Shown: one piece after another, positions 1 to 10,055 of the stretch
Numbering within the stretch: the first letter of the stretch is position 1
How the letters are laid out: every line of letters starts with the position of its first letter
Origin: Streptomyces griseofuscus
Lineage (GTDB): Bacteria > Actinomycetota > Actinomycetes > Streptomycetales > Streptomycetaceae
Assembly (NCBI RefSeq): GCF_014673495.1
Contig: NZ_CP051006.1
Span: 7,005,001 to 7,069,000 of the forward strand
Length of the DNA: 64,000 nucleotides
Reading direction: 5' to 3'
Translations under genes and position numbers: made by a program
Notes under the pieces: generated by a model
What the model saw: the letters and a program-made list of their open reading frames with translations, nothing else
Databases searched by the model: none
Told to the model about the DNA's origin: nothing

Positions 1-1743
<1,743 letters not shown>

Positions 1744-1812
1744 AGTTGCTCGCGTCCACTGTGTTGGTTCTGAAACCACGAACAACCATTTGCTGGTTGA
1801 TAGTTTCATAGT

Positions 1813-1931
1813 GTTTCGGTGGTTATAGCGTTAGGGAAACGCCCGGTTACATTCCGAACCCGGAAGCTAAGCCTTTCAGCGCCGATGGTACTGCAGGGGG
1901 GACCCTGTGGGAGAGTAGGACGCCGCCGAAC
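1813..1931 (+). rRNA. 5S ribosomal RNA
   Basis: A 119-nt sequence starting GTTTCGGTGG and ending CGCCGCCGAAC, whose ends pair (GTTTCGG.. with ..CCGAAC). The internal CCGAACCCGGAAGCTAAGCC loop is diagnostic of 5S rRNA. It lies about 70 nt after the 23S end in the usual 16S-23S-5S order, with no tRNA between. Confidence 0.96.
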
Positions 1932-1940
1932 TCCTTTTAC

Positions 1941-1983
1941 AGCTCCGGCTCTTGGGCATCAGCCCGAGAGCCGGAGCTTTTTT
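1941..1983 (+). terminator. Intrinsic terminator of the rRNA operon
   Basis: A 17-bp stem (AGCTCCGGCTCTTGGGC paired with GCCCGAGAGCCGGAGCT) closes a 4-nt ATCA loop and is followed by a T-run. It sits 10 nt after the 5S end. A true U-tract is uncommon in such GC-rich genomes and marks a strong factor-independent terminator. Confidence 0.92.
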
Positions 1984-2040
1984 GCGTTGGGGTAAAGTCA
2001 GGGAGCATCGTTGGCTCGTTTTCCCACAGGAGGCCCCCGG

Positions 2041-2649
2041 GTGGAGGTCCAGGAGACCCGTGTCCAGACAGACCGGGTCCTCACCATCCCCAACATCCTC
2101 AGCATGGCGCGGCTCGTCGGCGTGCCCGTGTTCCTGTGGTTGATCCTCAGGCCGGAGTTCGGGGGACCCAAGAGCGATGGCTGGGCCCTGCTCGTGCTGG
2201 CCTTCAGCGGAGTCAGCGACTACCTGGACGGCAAGCTCGCCCGGCGCTGGAACCAGATCAGCAGCCTGGGCCGGCTTCTCGACCCGGCCGCCGACCGGCT
2301 GTACGTGCTCTCCACGCTGCTCGGCCTCACCTGGCGGGAGATCCTCCCGGTCTGGCTGACCGCCCTGCTGCTCGCCCGGGAGCTGATGCTCCTCGTGATG
2401 GTGGGCATCCTCCGCCGGCACGGGTACCCGCCGCCCCAGGTCAACTTCCTCGGGAAGGCAGCCACGTTCAACCTCATGTACGCCTTCCCGCTCCTGCTCC
2501 TCAGTGACGGCAGTGGTTGGATCGCGTCACTGGCCGCTGTTTTCGGATGGGCGTTCGCTGGTTGGGGTACAACGCTCTATTGGTGGGCAGGAGTGCTCTA
2601 CGTGGTACAAGTCCGCCGATTGGTCCGTGCGGACGCCACGGCCGATTGA
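2041..2649 (+). CDS. CDP-alcohol phosphatidyltransferase (PgsA-like)
   Basis: Predicted integral membrane enzyme of 202 residues that transfers a phosphatidyl group from CDP-diacylglycerol to an alcohol such as glycerol-3-phosphate or an inositol derivative. The family signature is complete: DYLDGKLAR, then GRLLDPAAD, giving the D-x2-DG-x2-AR-x8-G-x3-D-x3-D metal site near residues 60-90. Several hydrophobic segments follow. The GTG at 2041 was chosen over an upstream ATG at 2011 because AGGAGG (2028-2033) lies 7 nt before it. The alcohol acceptor cannot be told from sequence. Position beside the DUF881/GarA block resembles mycobacterial pgsA2. Confidence 0.88.
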   Translation: MEVQETRVQTDRVLTIPNILSMARLVGVPVFLWLILRPEFGGPKSDGWALLVLAFSGVSDYLDGKLARRWNQISSLGRLLDPAADRLYVLSTLLGLTWREILPVWLTALLLARELMLLVMVGILRRHGYPPPQVNFLGKAATFNLMYAFPLLLLSDGSGWIASLAAVFGWAFAGWGTTLYWWAGVLYVVQVRRLVRADATAD

Positions 2650-2763
2650 GCTCGGCGATTGTCCTGCCCTAACGCCTCGATGGCCCGTCGTGCAAAAGTG
2701 CGGGACAATCTGGACGGGTGAAGTCGGCTAGACCGTCGTCTCTCAGAGGAGGACGCTTCCGAC

Positions 2764-5259
2764 ATGAAGGCCGTCGTGATGGCTGGAGGCGAAGGCACCC
2801 GCCTTCGCCCCATGACCTCGAGCATGCCCAAGCCGCTCCTGCCCGTGGTGAACCGCCCGATCATGGAGCATGTGCTACGGCTGCTCAAAAGGCACGGGCT
2901 CACCGAGACCGTTGTCACCGTGCAGTTCCTTGCCTCGCTCGTCAAGAACTACTTCGGTGACGGCGAAGAGCTCGGTATGGAGCTCACCTACGCCAATGAG
3001 GAGAAGCCACTCGGTACCGCCGGAAGCGTCAAGAACGCCGAAGAGGCATTGAAGGACGATGCCTTCCTCGTCATCTCCGGTGATGCCCTGACCGACTTCG
3101 ACCTCACGGAGCTGATCAATTTCCACAAGGAGAAGGGCGCGCTCGTCACGGTCTGTCTGACCCGTGTGCCCAACCCCCTGGAATTCGGCATCACCATCGT
3201 GGACGAGGAAGGCAAGGTCGAACGCTTCCTGGAGAAGCCGACCTGGGGACAGGTCTTCTCCGACACCGTCAACACGGGCATCTATGTGATGGAGCCCGAA
3301 GTCTTCAACTACGTAGAACCCGATGTTCCGGTCGACTGGTCCGGCGATGTCTTCCCGCAGCTGATGAAGGAGGGCAAGCCGATCTACGGCTTTGTCGCCG
3401 AGGGCTACTGGGAGGACGTCGGCACGCACGAGAGCTACGTCAAGGCCCAGGCCGACGTCCTGGAGCGCAAGGTCAACGTCGACATCGACGGATTCGAGAT
3501 CTCCCCGGGCGTATGGGTGGCCGAGGGCGCCGAGGTGCACCCCGACGCCGTACTGCGCGGACCGCTCTACATCGGCGACTACGCCAAGGTCGAGGCCGGC
3601 GCCGAGATACGCGAGGACTCCGTCGTCGGCTCGAACGTCGTCGTCAAGAGCGGCGCCTTCCTGCACAAGGCGGTCGTCCACGACAACGTCTATGTCGGCC
3701 AGCACAGCAATCTGCGCGGCTGCGTCGTCGGCAAGAACACCGACATCATGCGGGCCGCCCGGATCGAGGACGGCGCGGTCATCGGCGACGAATGCCTGAT
3801 CGGCGAGGAATCGATCGTCCAGGGCAATGTGCGGGTCTACCCCTTCAAGACCATCGAGGCCGGCGCCTTCGTCAACACCTCGGTCATCTGGGAGTCCAGG
3901 GGCCAGGCGCATCTCTTCGGCGCCCGCGGGGTCTCCGGCATCCTGAACGTGGAGATCACACCCGAGCTGGCCGTCCGCCTCGCCGGCGCGTACGCGACCA
4001 CGCTCAAGAAGGGCTCCACGGTCACCACGGCCCGTGACCACTCCCGAGGCGCCCGGGCACTCAAGCGCGCGGTCATCTCGGCGTTGCAGGCGAGCGCCAT
4101 CGACGTACGCGACCTGGAGAACGTGCCGCTGCCCGTGGCCCGGCAGCAGACCGCGCGGGGCAGCGCCGGCGGCATCATGATCCGGACCACCCCCGGCATC
4201 CCGGACTCGGTCGACATCATGTTCTTCGACGGACAGGGCGCCGACCTGTCCCAGGGCGGGCAGCGGAAGCTGGACCGGGTGTTCGCGCGCCAGGAGTACC
4301 GGCGGGCGTTCCCCGGCGAGATCGGTGACCTGTACTTCCCGTCCAGCGTCTTCGACTCGTACACCGGATCGCTGCTGCGCAATGTCGACACCAGCGGGAT
4401 CGCCGAATCCGGCATGAAGGTCGTCGTGGACGCCTCCAACGGAAGCGCGGGGCTGGTGCTGCCCAGCCTGCTGGGCAAGCTCGGGGTGGACTCCCTGACC
4501 ATCAACCCGGGCCTCGACGAGTCCAGGCCCACCGAGACCGCCGAGATGCGGCGCAGCGGTCTGGTGCGCCTCGGCGAGATCGTCGCGTCCTCGGGCGCCG
4601 CGTTCGGTGTGCGTTTCGACCCCGTCGGCGAGCGGCTGTCGCTCGTGGACGAGAAGGGCCGGATCATCGAGGACGACCGGGCGCTGCTGGTGATGCTGGA
4701 CCTGGTGGCCGCGGAGCGGCGCAGCGGCCGGGTGGCGCTGCCGGTCACCACGACCCGTATCGCCGAACAGGTGGCCGCCTACCACGGCACCCAGGTCGAG
4801 TGGACGACGACCTCGCCGGACGACCTCACTCGTGTGGGTGGTGAGGAGGGCACCATCTTCGGCGGTGACGGCAAGGGCGGATTCATCGTCCCCGAGTTCG
4901 GCAGCGTGTTCGACGGCACGGCCGCGTTCGTCCGGCTGATCGGTCTCGTGGCGCGCACCCAGCTCACCCTGAGCCAGATCGACGCGCGGATCCCGCGGGC
5001 GCATGTCCTCAAGCGGGACCTGGCGACGCCGTGGGCCGTCAAGGGGCTCGTGATGCGCCGGGTGGTGGAGGAGGCCGGGGATCGCTCGGTCGACACCACC
5101 GACGGCGTACGGGTCGTGGAGTCCGACGGGCGCTGGGTGATGGTGCTGCCCGACCCGGCCGAGGCGGTCACCCATCTGTGGGCCGAGGGCCCGGACGACG
5201 CCTCCGCGCAGGCCCTGCTGGACGAGTGGTCGGGCGTCGTGGACAGCGCCGGCCGGTAG
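2764..5259 (+). CDS. Mannose-1-phosphate guanylyltransferase-like protein fused to a degenerate phosphomannomutase domain
   Basis: An 831-residue cytoplasmic protein with three parts. Residues 1-240 are a nucleotidyltransferase with the nucleotide loop MAGGEGTRLRPMTSSMPKPL, expected to make an NDP-sugar (GDP-mannose or similar). Residues about 245-375 are left-handed beta-helix hexapeptide repeats. Residues about 380-831 have the phosphohexomutase fold (VVDASNGSAGLVLPSLLGKLG). However, the phosphoserine loop TASHNP is replaced by IRTTPGIPDS near residue 475, and the Mg loop DGDGDR is replaced by FDPVGERL near residue 617, so mutase activity is unlikely. AGAGGAGG lies upstream of the ATG. Named as guanylyltransferase by family habit; the nucleotide and sugar are not proven. 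Confidence 0.85.
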   Translation: MKAVVMAGGEGTRLRPMTSSMPKPLLPVVNRPIMEHVLRLLKRHGLTETVVTVQFLASLVKNYFGDGEELGMELTYANEEKPLGTAGSVKNAEEALKDDAFLVISGDALTDFDLTELINFHKEKGALVTVCLTRVPNPLEFGITIVDEEGKVERFLEKPTWGQVFSDTVNTGIYVMEPEVFNYVEPDVPVDWSGDVFPQLMKEGKPIYGFVAEGYWEDVGTHESYVKAQADVLERKVNVDIDGFEISPGVWVAEGAEVHPDAVLRGPLYIGDYAKVEAGAEIREDSVVGSNVVVKSGAFLHKAVVHDNVYVGQHSNLRGCVVGKNTDIMRAARIEDGAVIGDECLIGEESIVQGNVRVYPFKTIEAGAFVNTSVIWESRGQAHLFGARGVSGILNVEITPELAVRLAGAYATTLKKGSTVTTARDHSRGARALKRAVISALQASAIDVRDLENVPLPVARQQTARGSAGGIMIRTTPGIPDSVDIMFFDGQGADLSQGGQRKLDRVFARQEYRRAFPGEIGDLYFPSSVFDSYTGSLLRNVDTSGIAESGMKVVVDASNGSAGLVLPSLLGKLGVDSLTINPGLDESRPTETAEMRRSGLVRLGEIVASSGAAFGVRFDPVGERLSLVDEKGRIIEDDRALLVMLDLVAAERRSGRVALPVTTTRIAEQVAAYHGTQVEWTTTSPDDLTRVGGEEGTIFGGDGKGGFIVPEFGSVFDGTAAFVRLIGLVARTQLTLSQIDARIPRAHVLKRDLATPWAVKGLVMRRVVEEAGDRSVDTTDGVRVVESDGRWVMVLPDPAEAVTHLWAEGPDDASAQALLDEWSGVVDSAGR

Positions 5260-5283
5260 GCCGTACGACGGCTCCCGCAAGGC

Positions 5284-5358
5284 CGCTCCGGAGCCGCCTC
5301 GAAGGCCGCTGAAGGGCCCCCGGGCCCCGCCGCGGACCTTCGAAGCGGCTCCGGAGCG
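5284..5358. terminator. Long 22-bp inverted repeat after the nucleotidyltransferase gene
   Basis: Arms 5284-5305 (CGCTCCGGAGCCGCCTCGAAGG) and 5337-5358 match as inverted repeats at 21 of 22 positions. The 31-nt loop itself holds a GGGCCCCCGGGCCCC self-complementary element. It starts 24 nt after the stop codon and is the best candidate terminator between the nucleotidyltransferase and the DUF881 operon. No T-run follows. Confidence 0.7.
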
Positions 5359-5503
5359 CTTCGGGGCGGCGCCGTCCCGCGCTGGTCAGGACGGTGGCAC
5401 CGCCGCATGCGTGGATGCCGGACAAGTGCCCCCCAAGGGGGTCTGTCCGGCACGTCGGTGGGGCCATTCGGAGTATCGCGCGCGACATGCGACGATGTGC
5501 GGC

Positions 5504-6463
5504 ATGCCGCAGCAACCCCCCGTTCGGAGCAGCGCCGCGCGGCCGCGCCGTCCGGACGCCTCCATGTCGTTGATCACCAACGTCATGGACCACAGCCTTG
5601 ACGACGGGTACGCCGAGGCCGCCGCCCGGAAGCAGTCCTGGGGCGAGGGCGGACTGCCGAAGACCCTCAGGGCGAAGCTGGGCCTCGCGGGCGGTCTCGT
5701 CCTCGCGGCGCTGGTCGTGACCGTGGGAGCGGCGCAGGCGCGGGTGGCGGCGCCCGTGGTGGCCAAGGAGCACCAGGAGCTGATCGACCGCGTCGACAAG
5801 GAGACCGCCGACGCGGACAAGCTCCAGAGCGGCGTCGACAAGCTGCGCGACGACGTCAGCGCGCGTCAGCGGGCGGCGCTGAGGTCGAGCGGAGGCAGTG
5901 CCGAGGCGGACCTGGTGGGCATGCTGTCGGGCGCCACCGAGGTGCACGGTCCCGGCATCAAGCTGGTGGTGAACGACGCCAAGGAGGCCAGCACCGGCGG
6001 TGACGGCACCAATCCGCGGGAGACCGCGGGGTTCTCCGACACCGGCCGGGTGCGCGACCGTGATCTCCAGCGCGTGGCCAACGGGCTGTGGGCGTCCGGC
6101 GCCGAGGCCGTCTCCGTCAATGGGCAGCGGCTGACCGCCCTGTCGGCGATCAGGGCCGCCGGAGACGCGATCCTGGTCGACAACAGGCCGCTCGTGCCGC
6201 CGTACACCGTGCTGGCGGTGGGGAACGGACCCCGGCTGAGCAGCGACTTCCAGAACAGCGGCGACGGGCTGTATCTGCACGCCCTGGAGCAGAACTACGG
6301 CATCCGCGCCACCATCTCCACCGAGCACGACGTCCGGTTGCCCGCCGCGCCGAGTGTGATCGTCCGCACGGCGCAGCCGGTCCCCGACAGCGCCGACGCC
6401 AAGAACAGCAAGAACGCCAAGAGCAGCAAGAACACCGAGAAGACGGAGAAGGGCAAATCGTGA
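5504..6463 (+). CDS. DUF881 family membrane-anchored protein (first of two)
   Basis: A protein of about 319 residues with a basic N-terminus, one transmembrane segment (LAGGLVLAALVVTVGAAQA), a short coiled coil (VAKEHQELIDRVDKETADA) and an extracellular DUF881 domain (GPGIKLVVNDAKEA ... LQRVANGLWASGAEAVSVNG). The family, related to Bacillus YlxW/YlxX, lies near division genes in Gram-positives, but its function is unknown. The C-terminus is a Lys/Asn-rich tail. Start uncertain: ATG 5504 and ATG 5495 are both possible and neither has a good Shine-Dalgarno. The stop overlaps the next start by 4 nt (GTGA), so the two genes are translationally coupled. Confidence 0.85.
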   Translation: MPQQPPVRSSAARPRRPDASMSLITNVMDHSLDDGYAEAAARKQSWGEGGLPKTLRAKLGLAGGLVLAALVVTVGAAQARVAAPVVAKEHQELIDRVDKETADADKLQSGVDKLRDDVSARQRAALRSSGGSAEADLVGMLSGATEVHGPGIKLVVNDAKEASTGGDGTNPRETAGFSDTGRVRDRDLQRVANGLWASGAEAVSVNGQRLTALSAIRAAGDAILVDNRPLVPPYTVLAVGNGPRLSSDFQNSGDGLYLHALEQNYGIRATISTEHDVRLPAAPSVIVRTAQPVPDSADAKNSKNAKSSKNTEKTEKGKS

Positions 6464-6792
6464 TCGCCGTACTGGGCCTCGTCGTGGGAGTCGTGGCCGG
6501 CCTGTTGGTCCGGCCCGAGGTTCCGGCGGTCGTGGAGCCTTATCTGCCGATCGCCGTCGTGGCGGCGCTGGACGCCGTCTTCGGCGGTCTGCGGGCCATG
6601 CTGGACGGCATTTTCGACGACAAGGTCTTCGTCGTGTCGTTCCTGTCGAACGTGGTCGTGGCGGCCCTGATCGTTTTCCTGGGCGACAAGTTGGGCGTGG
6701 GCGCCCAGCTGTCCACGGGCGTCGTGGTCGTCCTCGGTATCCGCATCTTCTCCAACGCCGCCGCGATCCGGCGGCACGTCTTCCGGGCGTGA
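6460..6792 (+). CDS. sbp: Small basic protein (DUF1290 family)
   Basis: A 110-residue membrane protein with three hydrophobic segments: IAVLGLVVGVVAGLLV, the VVAALDAVFGGLRAML segment and NVVVAALIVFLGDKLGVG. It ends in a basic tail (RIFSNAAAIRRHVFRA). The DUF1290 signature LDAVFGGLRAMLDGIFDDKVF is clear. The Bacillus homologue Sbp is encoded beside ftsA/ftsZ. The GTG start overlaps the upstream stop, and the next gene follows after 4 nt, so this is the middle gene of a DUF881-Sbp-DUF881 operon. Function is unknown, though a role at the membrane during growth or division is a reasonable inference. Confidence 0.88.
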   Translation: MIAVLGLVVGVVAGLLVRPEVPAVVEPYLPIAVVAALDAVFGGLRAMLDGIFDDKVFVVSFLSNVVVAALIVFLGDKLGVGAQLSTGVVVVLGIRIFSNAAAIRRHVFRA

Positions 6793-6796
6793 GGCG

Positions 6797-7693
6797 ATGA
6801 GCGACAACCAGCACAGCGACAGCGAGCACCACGAGCACGCGCACCACGAACACGCGCACGGCGAGCACGCTGCCCGGCCGGGCAATCAGCTGCGCAAAGA
6901 ACTGCCGGCCGAGGTGCCCGCTCCGGCGCCCGGGGCGGGGCAGCGGCCCGTGCCGCGCCCCGAGGGGTCGCTTACCGGCCGTCAGCGACTCGTCAAGGGG
7001 CTGTGGCCGCCGCGCCTTACCCGGCCCCAACTCATCGTCGCGCTGCTCCTGTTCGGCCTCGGTTTCGGCCTGGCCGTCCAGGTGGCGTCCAACAGCGACA
7101 CCGACAGCGCGCTGCGCGGCGCACGCCAAGAAGATCTTGTTCGCATCCTGGATGAACTGGATTCGCGTACTCAGCGTCTTGAGGACGAGAGGCAGGGACT
7201 CGAGAAGCAGCGGTCGGAGCTCCAGAGCAGTTCCGACCAGGCCGCGGAGGCACGCAAGCAGACCGCCGAGAAGGAACGGCAACTCGGCATTCTGGCGGGC
7301 ACCGTGGCGGCTCAGGGTCCCGGCATCACCATGACGATCGAGGACACGAAGGGGACGGTCCAGTCGGACATGCTGCTCGACACCATCCAGGAGCTGCGCG
7401 CGGCCGGCGCGGAGGCGATCCAGGTCAACGGCGTGCGCGTGGTGGCCAACACCTACTTCGCGGACGCGGGCAAGAGCGTGAGCGTGGACGGGAACAAGAT
7501 CAACGCCCCTTATCGTTTCAAGGTCATCGGCAAACCGCAGGATCTGGAGCCGGCGCTGAACATCCCGGGAGGCGTGGTGCAGACTCTGGAGAAGGAGCAG
7601 GCCACGGTCTCCGTCGCACAGTCGGGCAAGGTCGTCGTGGACGCCTTGCGGCAGGCGAAGCAGCCTGACTACGCTCGGTCGTCCTCCCAGTGA
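6797..7693 (+). CDS. DUF881 family membrane-anchored protein (second of two)
   Basis: A 298-residue protein paralogous to the gene two upstream. The N-terminal cytoplasmic part is His/Glu-rich (HHEHAHHEHAHGEHAA, residues 12-27), which could bind metal. One transmembrane segment (LIVALLLFGLGFGLAVQVA) precedes a coiled coil (RLEDERQGLEKQRSELQSS) and the DUF881 domain (GPGITMTIEDTKG ... LDTIQELRAAGAEAIQVNGVRV). ATG 6797 lies 4 nt after the sbp stop. The paired coiled-coil proteins probably form a membrane complex with Sbp; this is inference from gene order conserved across actinobacteria. Confidence 0.87.
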   Translation: MSDNQHSDSEHHEHAHHEHAHGEHAARPGNQLRKELPAEVPAPAPGAGQRPVPRPEGSLTGRQRLVKGLWPPRLTRPQLIVALLLFGLGFGLAVQVASNSDTDSALRGARQEDLVRILDELDSRTQRLEDERQGLEKQRSELQSSSDQAAEARKQTAEKERQLGILAGTVAAQGPGITMTIEDTKGTVQSDMLLDTIQELRAAGAEAIQVNGVRVVANTYFADAGKSVSVDGNKINAPYRFKVIGKPQDLEPALNIPGGVVQTLEKEQATVSVAQSGKVVVDALRQAKQPDYARSSSQ

Positions 7694-7883
7694 ACCGGCG
7701 GTGCATGGGGGCGGTCGGGCAGGGGCATGAGGTTGCGGGGGGTCGGCGCACCGACGAGGTGACGCGTGGTGGAAACTGTCTGGTGGGCACGGACGTTGTG
7801 AGGGTGTCCGGGTCGGCCGGTGTCGGCAATCAGGGTTCGTCCTGCCCCACGGGCGGGTCTGTTTCGGTCAAGGGGAATCGCCC

Positions 7884-8714
7884 GTGAAGTTGTTTGCGAA
7901 GTGGTTCGGCAAGAGCGCGCGAGAGGGCGGCGACAACGCGACCGCTCGTCATCGCGCACAGCCTGACGCACAAGGTCAGCGGCCGCTGTTCCGGGACCAG
8001 GTGGCTGGTCCGGGCGGTGACATTTCGGGAGGCCAGGGCGCGCCGTCAGTTGACCCTGCCCAGTCCCGCGGCATAGGTTTCGGGCAACCGTCAACCTCAA
8101 GTACGGGTGGAGAGTTTGCTCCCGGCCCGTACGCGTCCAATGCCCCGGCGGGGCAGCCGCGGCAGGAGGATCCGTCCATGTCGGTCCTGGTGTGTACGAG
8201 GTGCGGTAACCGCAACGCGGAGAACGCCCGCTTCTGTTCCAACTGCGGTGCGCCGCTGCGTCCCGGAGCCGTGCCCGAGCGCGCGTCCGAGACGACGTCC
8301 ACGATCTCGATCTCCGGTCTTGAGGCCTACGACGCGGAGGCGACCGGCCAGACGCCGATGCCGCTGCTGTCGCCCGAGGCGCAGGCCGCGGTGGACGCGC
8401 TCCCGGCGGGCTCGGCCCTGCTGGTGGTGCGCCGTGGCCCGAACTCGGGCAGCCGCTTCCTGCTCGACGGTGACCTGACCACGGCCGGCCGTCATCCGCA
8501 GAGCGACATCTTCCTGGATGACGTGACCGTCTCGCGTCGCCATGTGGAGTTCCGCCGCTCGCCGGACGGTTCGTTCACCGTCGCCGACGTCGGCAGCCTG
8601 AACGGCACGTACGTCAACCGTGAGCCGATCGACCAGGTCGCCCTGCACAGCGGTGACGAGGTGCAGATCGGCAAGTACCGGCTGGTGTTCTACCCGAGCC
8701 GGCAGGGCATCTGA
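7884..8714 (+). CDS. GarA/OdhI-like FHA domain protein with zinc ribbon
   Basis: A 276-residue cytoplasmic protein. Residues 1-98 are poorly conserved and polar. Residues 104-121 form a C-x2-C-x10-C-x2-C zinc ribbon (CTRCGNRNAENARFCSNCG). Residues 136-139 are ETTS, the threonine pair that Ser/Thr kinases phosphorylate in GarA and OdhI. Residues 178-272 are an FHA domain (GRHPQSDIFLDDVTVSRRH, SLNGTYVNR). In mycobacteria and corynebacteria such proteins switch glutamate and 2-oxoglutarate metabolism. GTG 7884 has AAGGGGA upstream. The internal ATG 8178 has a better AGGAGGA at 8164-8170, so a shorter 178-residue form beginning at the zinc ribbon is likely made too, or instead. Confidence 0.88.
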   Translation: MKLFAKWFGKSAREGGDNATARHRAQPDAQGQRPLFRDQVAGPGGDISGGQGAPSVDPAQSRGIGFGQPSTSSTGGEFAPGPYASNAPAGQPRQEDPSMSVLVCTRCGNRNAENARFCSNCGAPLRPGAVPERASETTSTISISGLEAYDAEATGQTPMPLLSPEAQAAVDALPAGSALLVVRRGPNSGSRFLLDGDLTTAGRHPQSDIFLDDVTVSRRHVEFRRSPDGSFTVADVGSLNGTYVNREPIDQVALHSGDEVQIGKYRLVFYPSRQGI

Positions 8715-8756
8715 CCCGCCCCCGGACGCGTTCCGGGGGTAACCCAGGGAAGGTCC

Positions 8757-9494
8757 ATGCTTCACACACCGAGCGGCGGTGCCGGAAGCGGTACCGCCGC
8801 CAGGGACAGCGGGTTGATGAGCATCGGGGCGGTGCTGAACGCGCTGCGCGAGGAGTTCCCCGAAGTCACCATCTCCAAGATCCGTTTCCTGGAGGCGGAG
8901 GGGCTCATCGAGCCCCAGCGGACCCCTTCGGGGTACCGCAAGTTCAGCCCCGGTGACCTGGAGCGGCTCGGACATGTCCTGAGAATGCAGCGGGACCACT
9001 ATCTGCCGCTCAAGGTGATCCGCGAGCATCTGGACGCCATGGAGCGCGGCGAGGCCGTCCCGCTGCCCGTGGTGGGGCGCCAGCGCACCGGGGAGGATGT
9101 CCTGGAGGTGCAGGAGGCGCCCACCGTGGCCCGGGTCGGCCGGTCCGAGCTGCTGGCCGCCGCGGACATCGGCGAGGCCGAGCTGGAGGAGTGGGAGTCG
9201 TACGGACTCCTGGTGCCCCTGGCGGACGGGACGTACGACGCGGAGGCGGTCACCGTGGCCGCCCTCGTTGCCGAGCTGGGGCACTTCGGGATCGAGCCCC
9301 GCCATCTGCGGGTGATGAAGGCGGCCGTCGACCGGGAGGCCGGGCTGGTCGAGCAGGTGGTGGCCCCGCTCAAGCGCCACCGCAATCCGCAGACCAGGGC
9401 GCTCGCCGAGGCCCGTACGAAAGAGCTGGCGGCGCTCACCACGAAGCTGCACGCGGCCCTCCTGAAGACCGCCCTCGGAGTGCGTCTTCCCTGA
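8757..9494 (+). CDS. ftsR: MerR-family transcriptional regulator, FtsR type
   Basis: A 245-residue DNA-binding protein. Residues about 20-90 form a MerR winged helix (LMSIGAVLNALREEFPEVT, KIRFLEAEGLIEPQRTPSGY, RKFSPGDLERLGHVLRMQ). The middle and C-terminal parts (ELLAAADIGEAELEEWESYG ... LKRHRNPQTRALAEARTKEL) fit the FtsR/Rv1828 family, which in Corynebacterium activates ftsZ. No metal-binding cysteines are seen, unlike classical MerR. GGGAAGG precedes ATG 8757. It lies directly after the GarA-like gene, as in mycobacteria. Regulation of division genes is inferred from the family. Confidence 0.85.
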   Translation: MLHTPSGGAGSGTAARDSGLMSIGAVLNALREEFPEVTISKIRFLEAEGLIEPQRTPSGYRKFSPGDLERLGHVLRMQRDHYLPLKVIREHLDAMERGEAVPLPVVGRQRTGEDVLEVQEAPTVARVGRSELLAAADIGEAELEEWESYGLLVPLADGTYDAEAVTVAALVAELGHFGIEPRHLRVMKAAVDREAGLVEQVVAPLKRHRNPQTRALAEARTKELAALTTKLHAALLKTALGVRLP

Positions 9495-9581
9495 TCCGGG
9501 GGCAGGCCGGTGGGGGCCGGATCGGGCGGCCACTCAGGGCCCGACTACCCAAACGTCCCGGGCACGGCCTAGGGTTGCTGT

Positions 9582-10055
9582 GTGAACGAGCTCGATGTCG
9601 TAGGTGTCCGGGTCGAAATGCCCTCCAACCAACCGATCGTGCTCCTGCGCGAAGTGGGAGGCGACCGTTACCTCCCCATCTGGATCGGGCCGGGGGAGGC
9701 GACGGCGATCGCCTTCGCCCAGCAGGGCATGGCCCCGGCCAGGCCGCTGACCCACGACCTGTTCAAGGACGTGCTGGAGGCCGTCGGCCAGGAGCTGACC
9801 GAAGTACGCATCACCGATCTGCGGGAAGGCGTCTTCTACGCGGAACTGGTGTTCGCCAGCGGGGTCGAGGTCAGCGCCCGTCCCTCCGATGCCATAGCGC
9901 TGGCCCTGCGCACCGGCACGCCGATCTACGGCAGTGACACGGTGCTGGACGACGCCGGAATCGCCATCCCGGACGAGCAGGAGGACGAGGTGGAGAAGTT
10001 CCGCGAGTTCCTCGACCAGATCTCGCCCGAGGACTTCGGCACCAGCAGCCAGTAG
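9582..10055 (+). CDS. Bifunctional nuclease family protein (DUF151)
   Basis: A 157-residue cytoplasmic protein with the DUF151 pattern: MNELDVVGVRVEMPSNQP, then RYLPIWIGPGEATAIAFAQQ, RPLTHDLFKDVLEAVGQEL and RPSDAIALALRTGTPIY. A Thermotoga member gave a structure and plant members have nuclease activity, but the bacterial role is unsettled. The gene is between two MerR regulators in the order known from mycobacteria (Rv1828-Rv1829-Rv1830). GTG 9582 starts at the conserved N-terminus. No ribosome binding site stands out, so the transcript may be leaderless. Confidence 0.85.
   Translation: MNELDVVGVRVEMPSNQPIVLLREVGGDRYLPIWIGPGEATAIAFAQQGMAPARPLTHDLFKDVLEAVGQELTEVRITDLREGVFYAELVFASGVEVSARPSDAIALALRTGTPIYGSDTVLDDAGIAIPDEQEDEVEKFREFLDQISPEDFGTSSQ

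Noticed and set aside
1744..2040. tRNA gene in or after the rRNA operon
   Set aside because: No cloverleaf with a TTCGA/TTCAA loop was found between the 23S and 5S genes or after 5S.
2875..5280. Antisense frame of about 800 codons opposite the nucleotidyltransferase fusion
   Set aside because: Long frames on the other strand are produced by the strong G/C third-position bias; no motif or start signal, while the plus-strand protein has clear domains.
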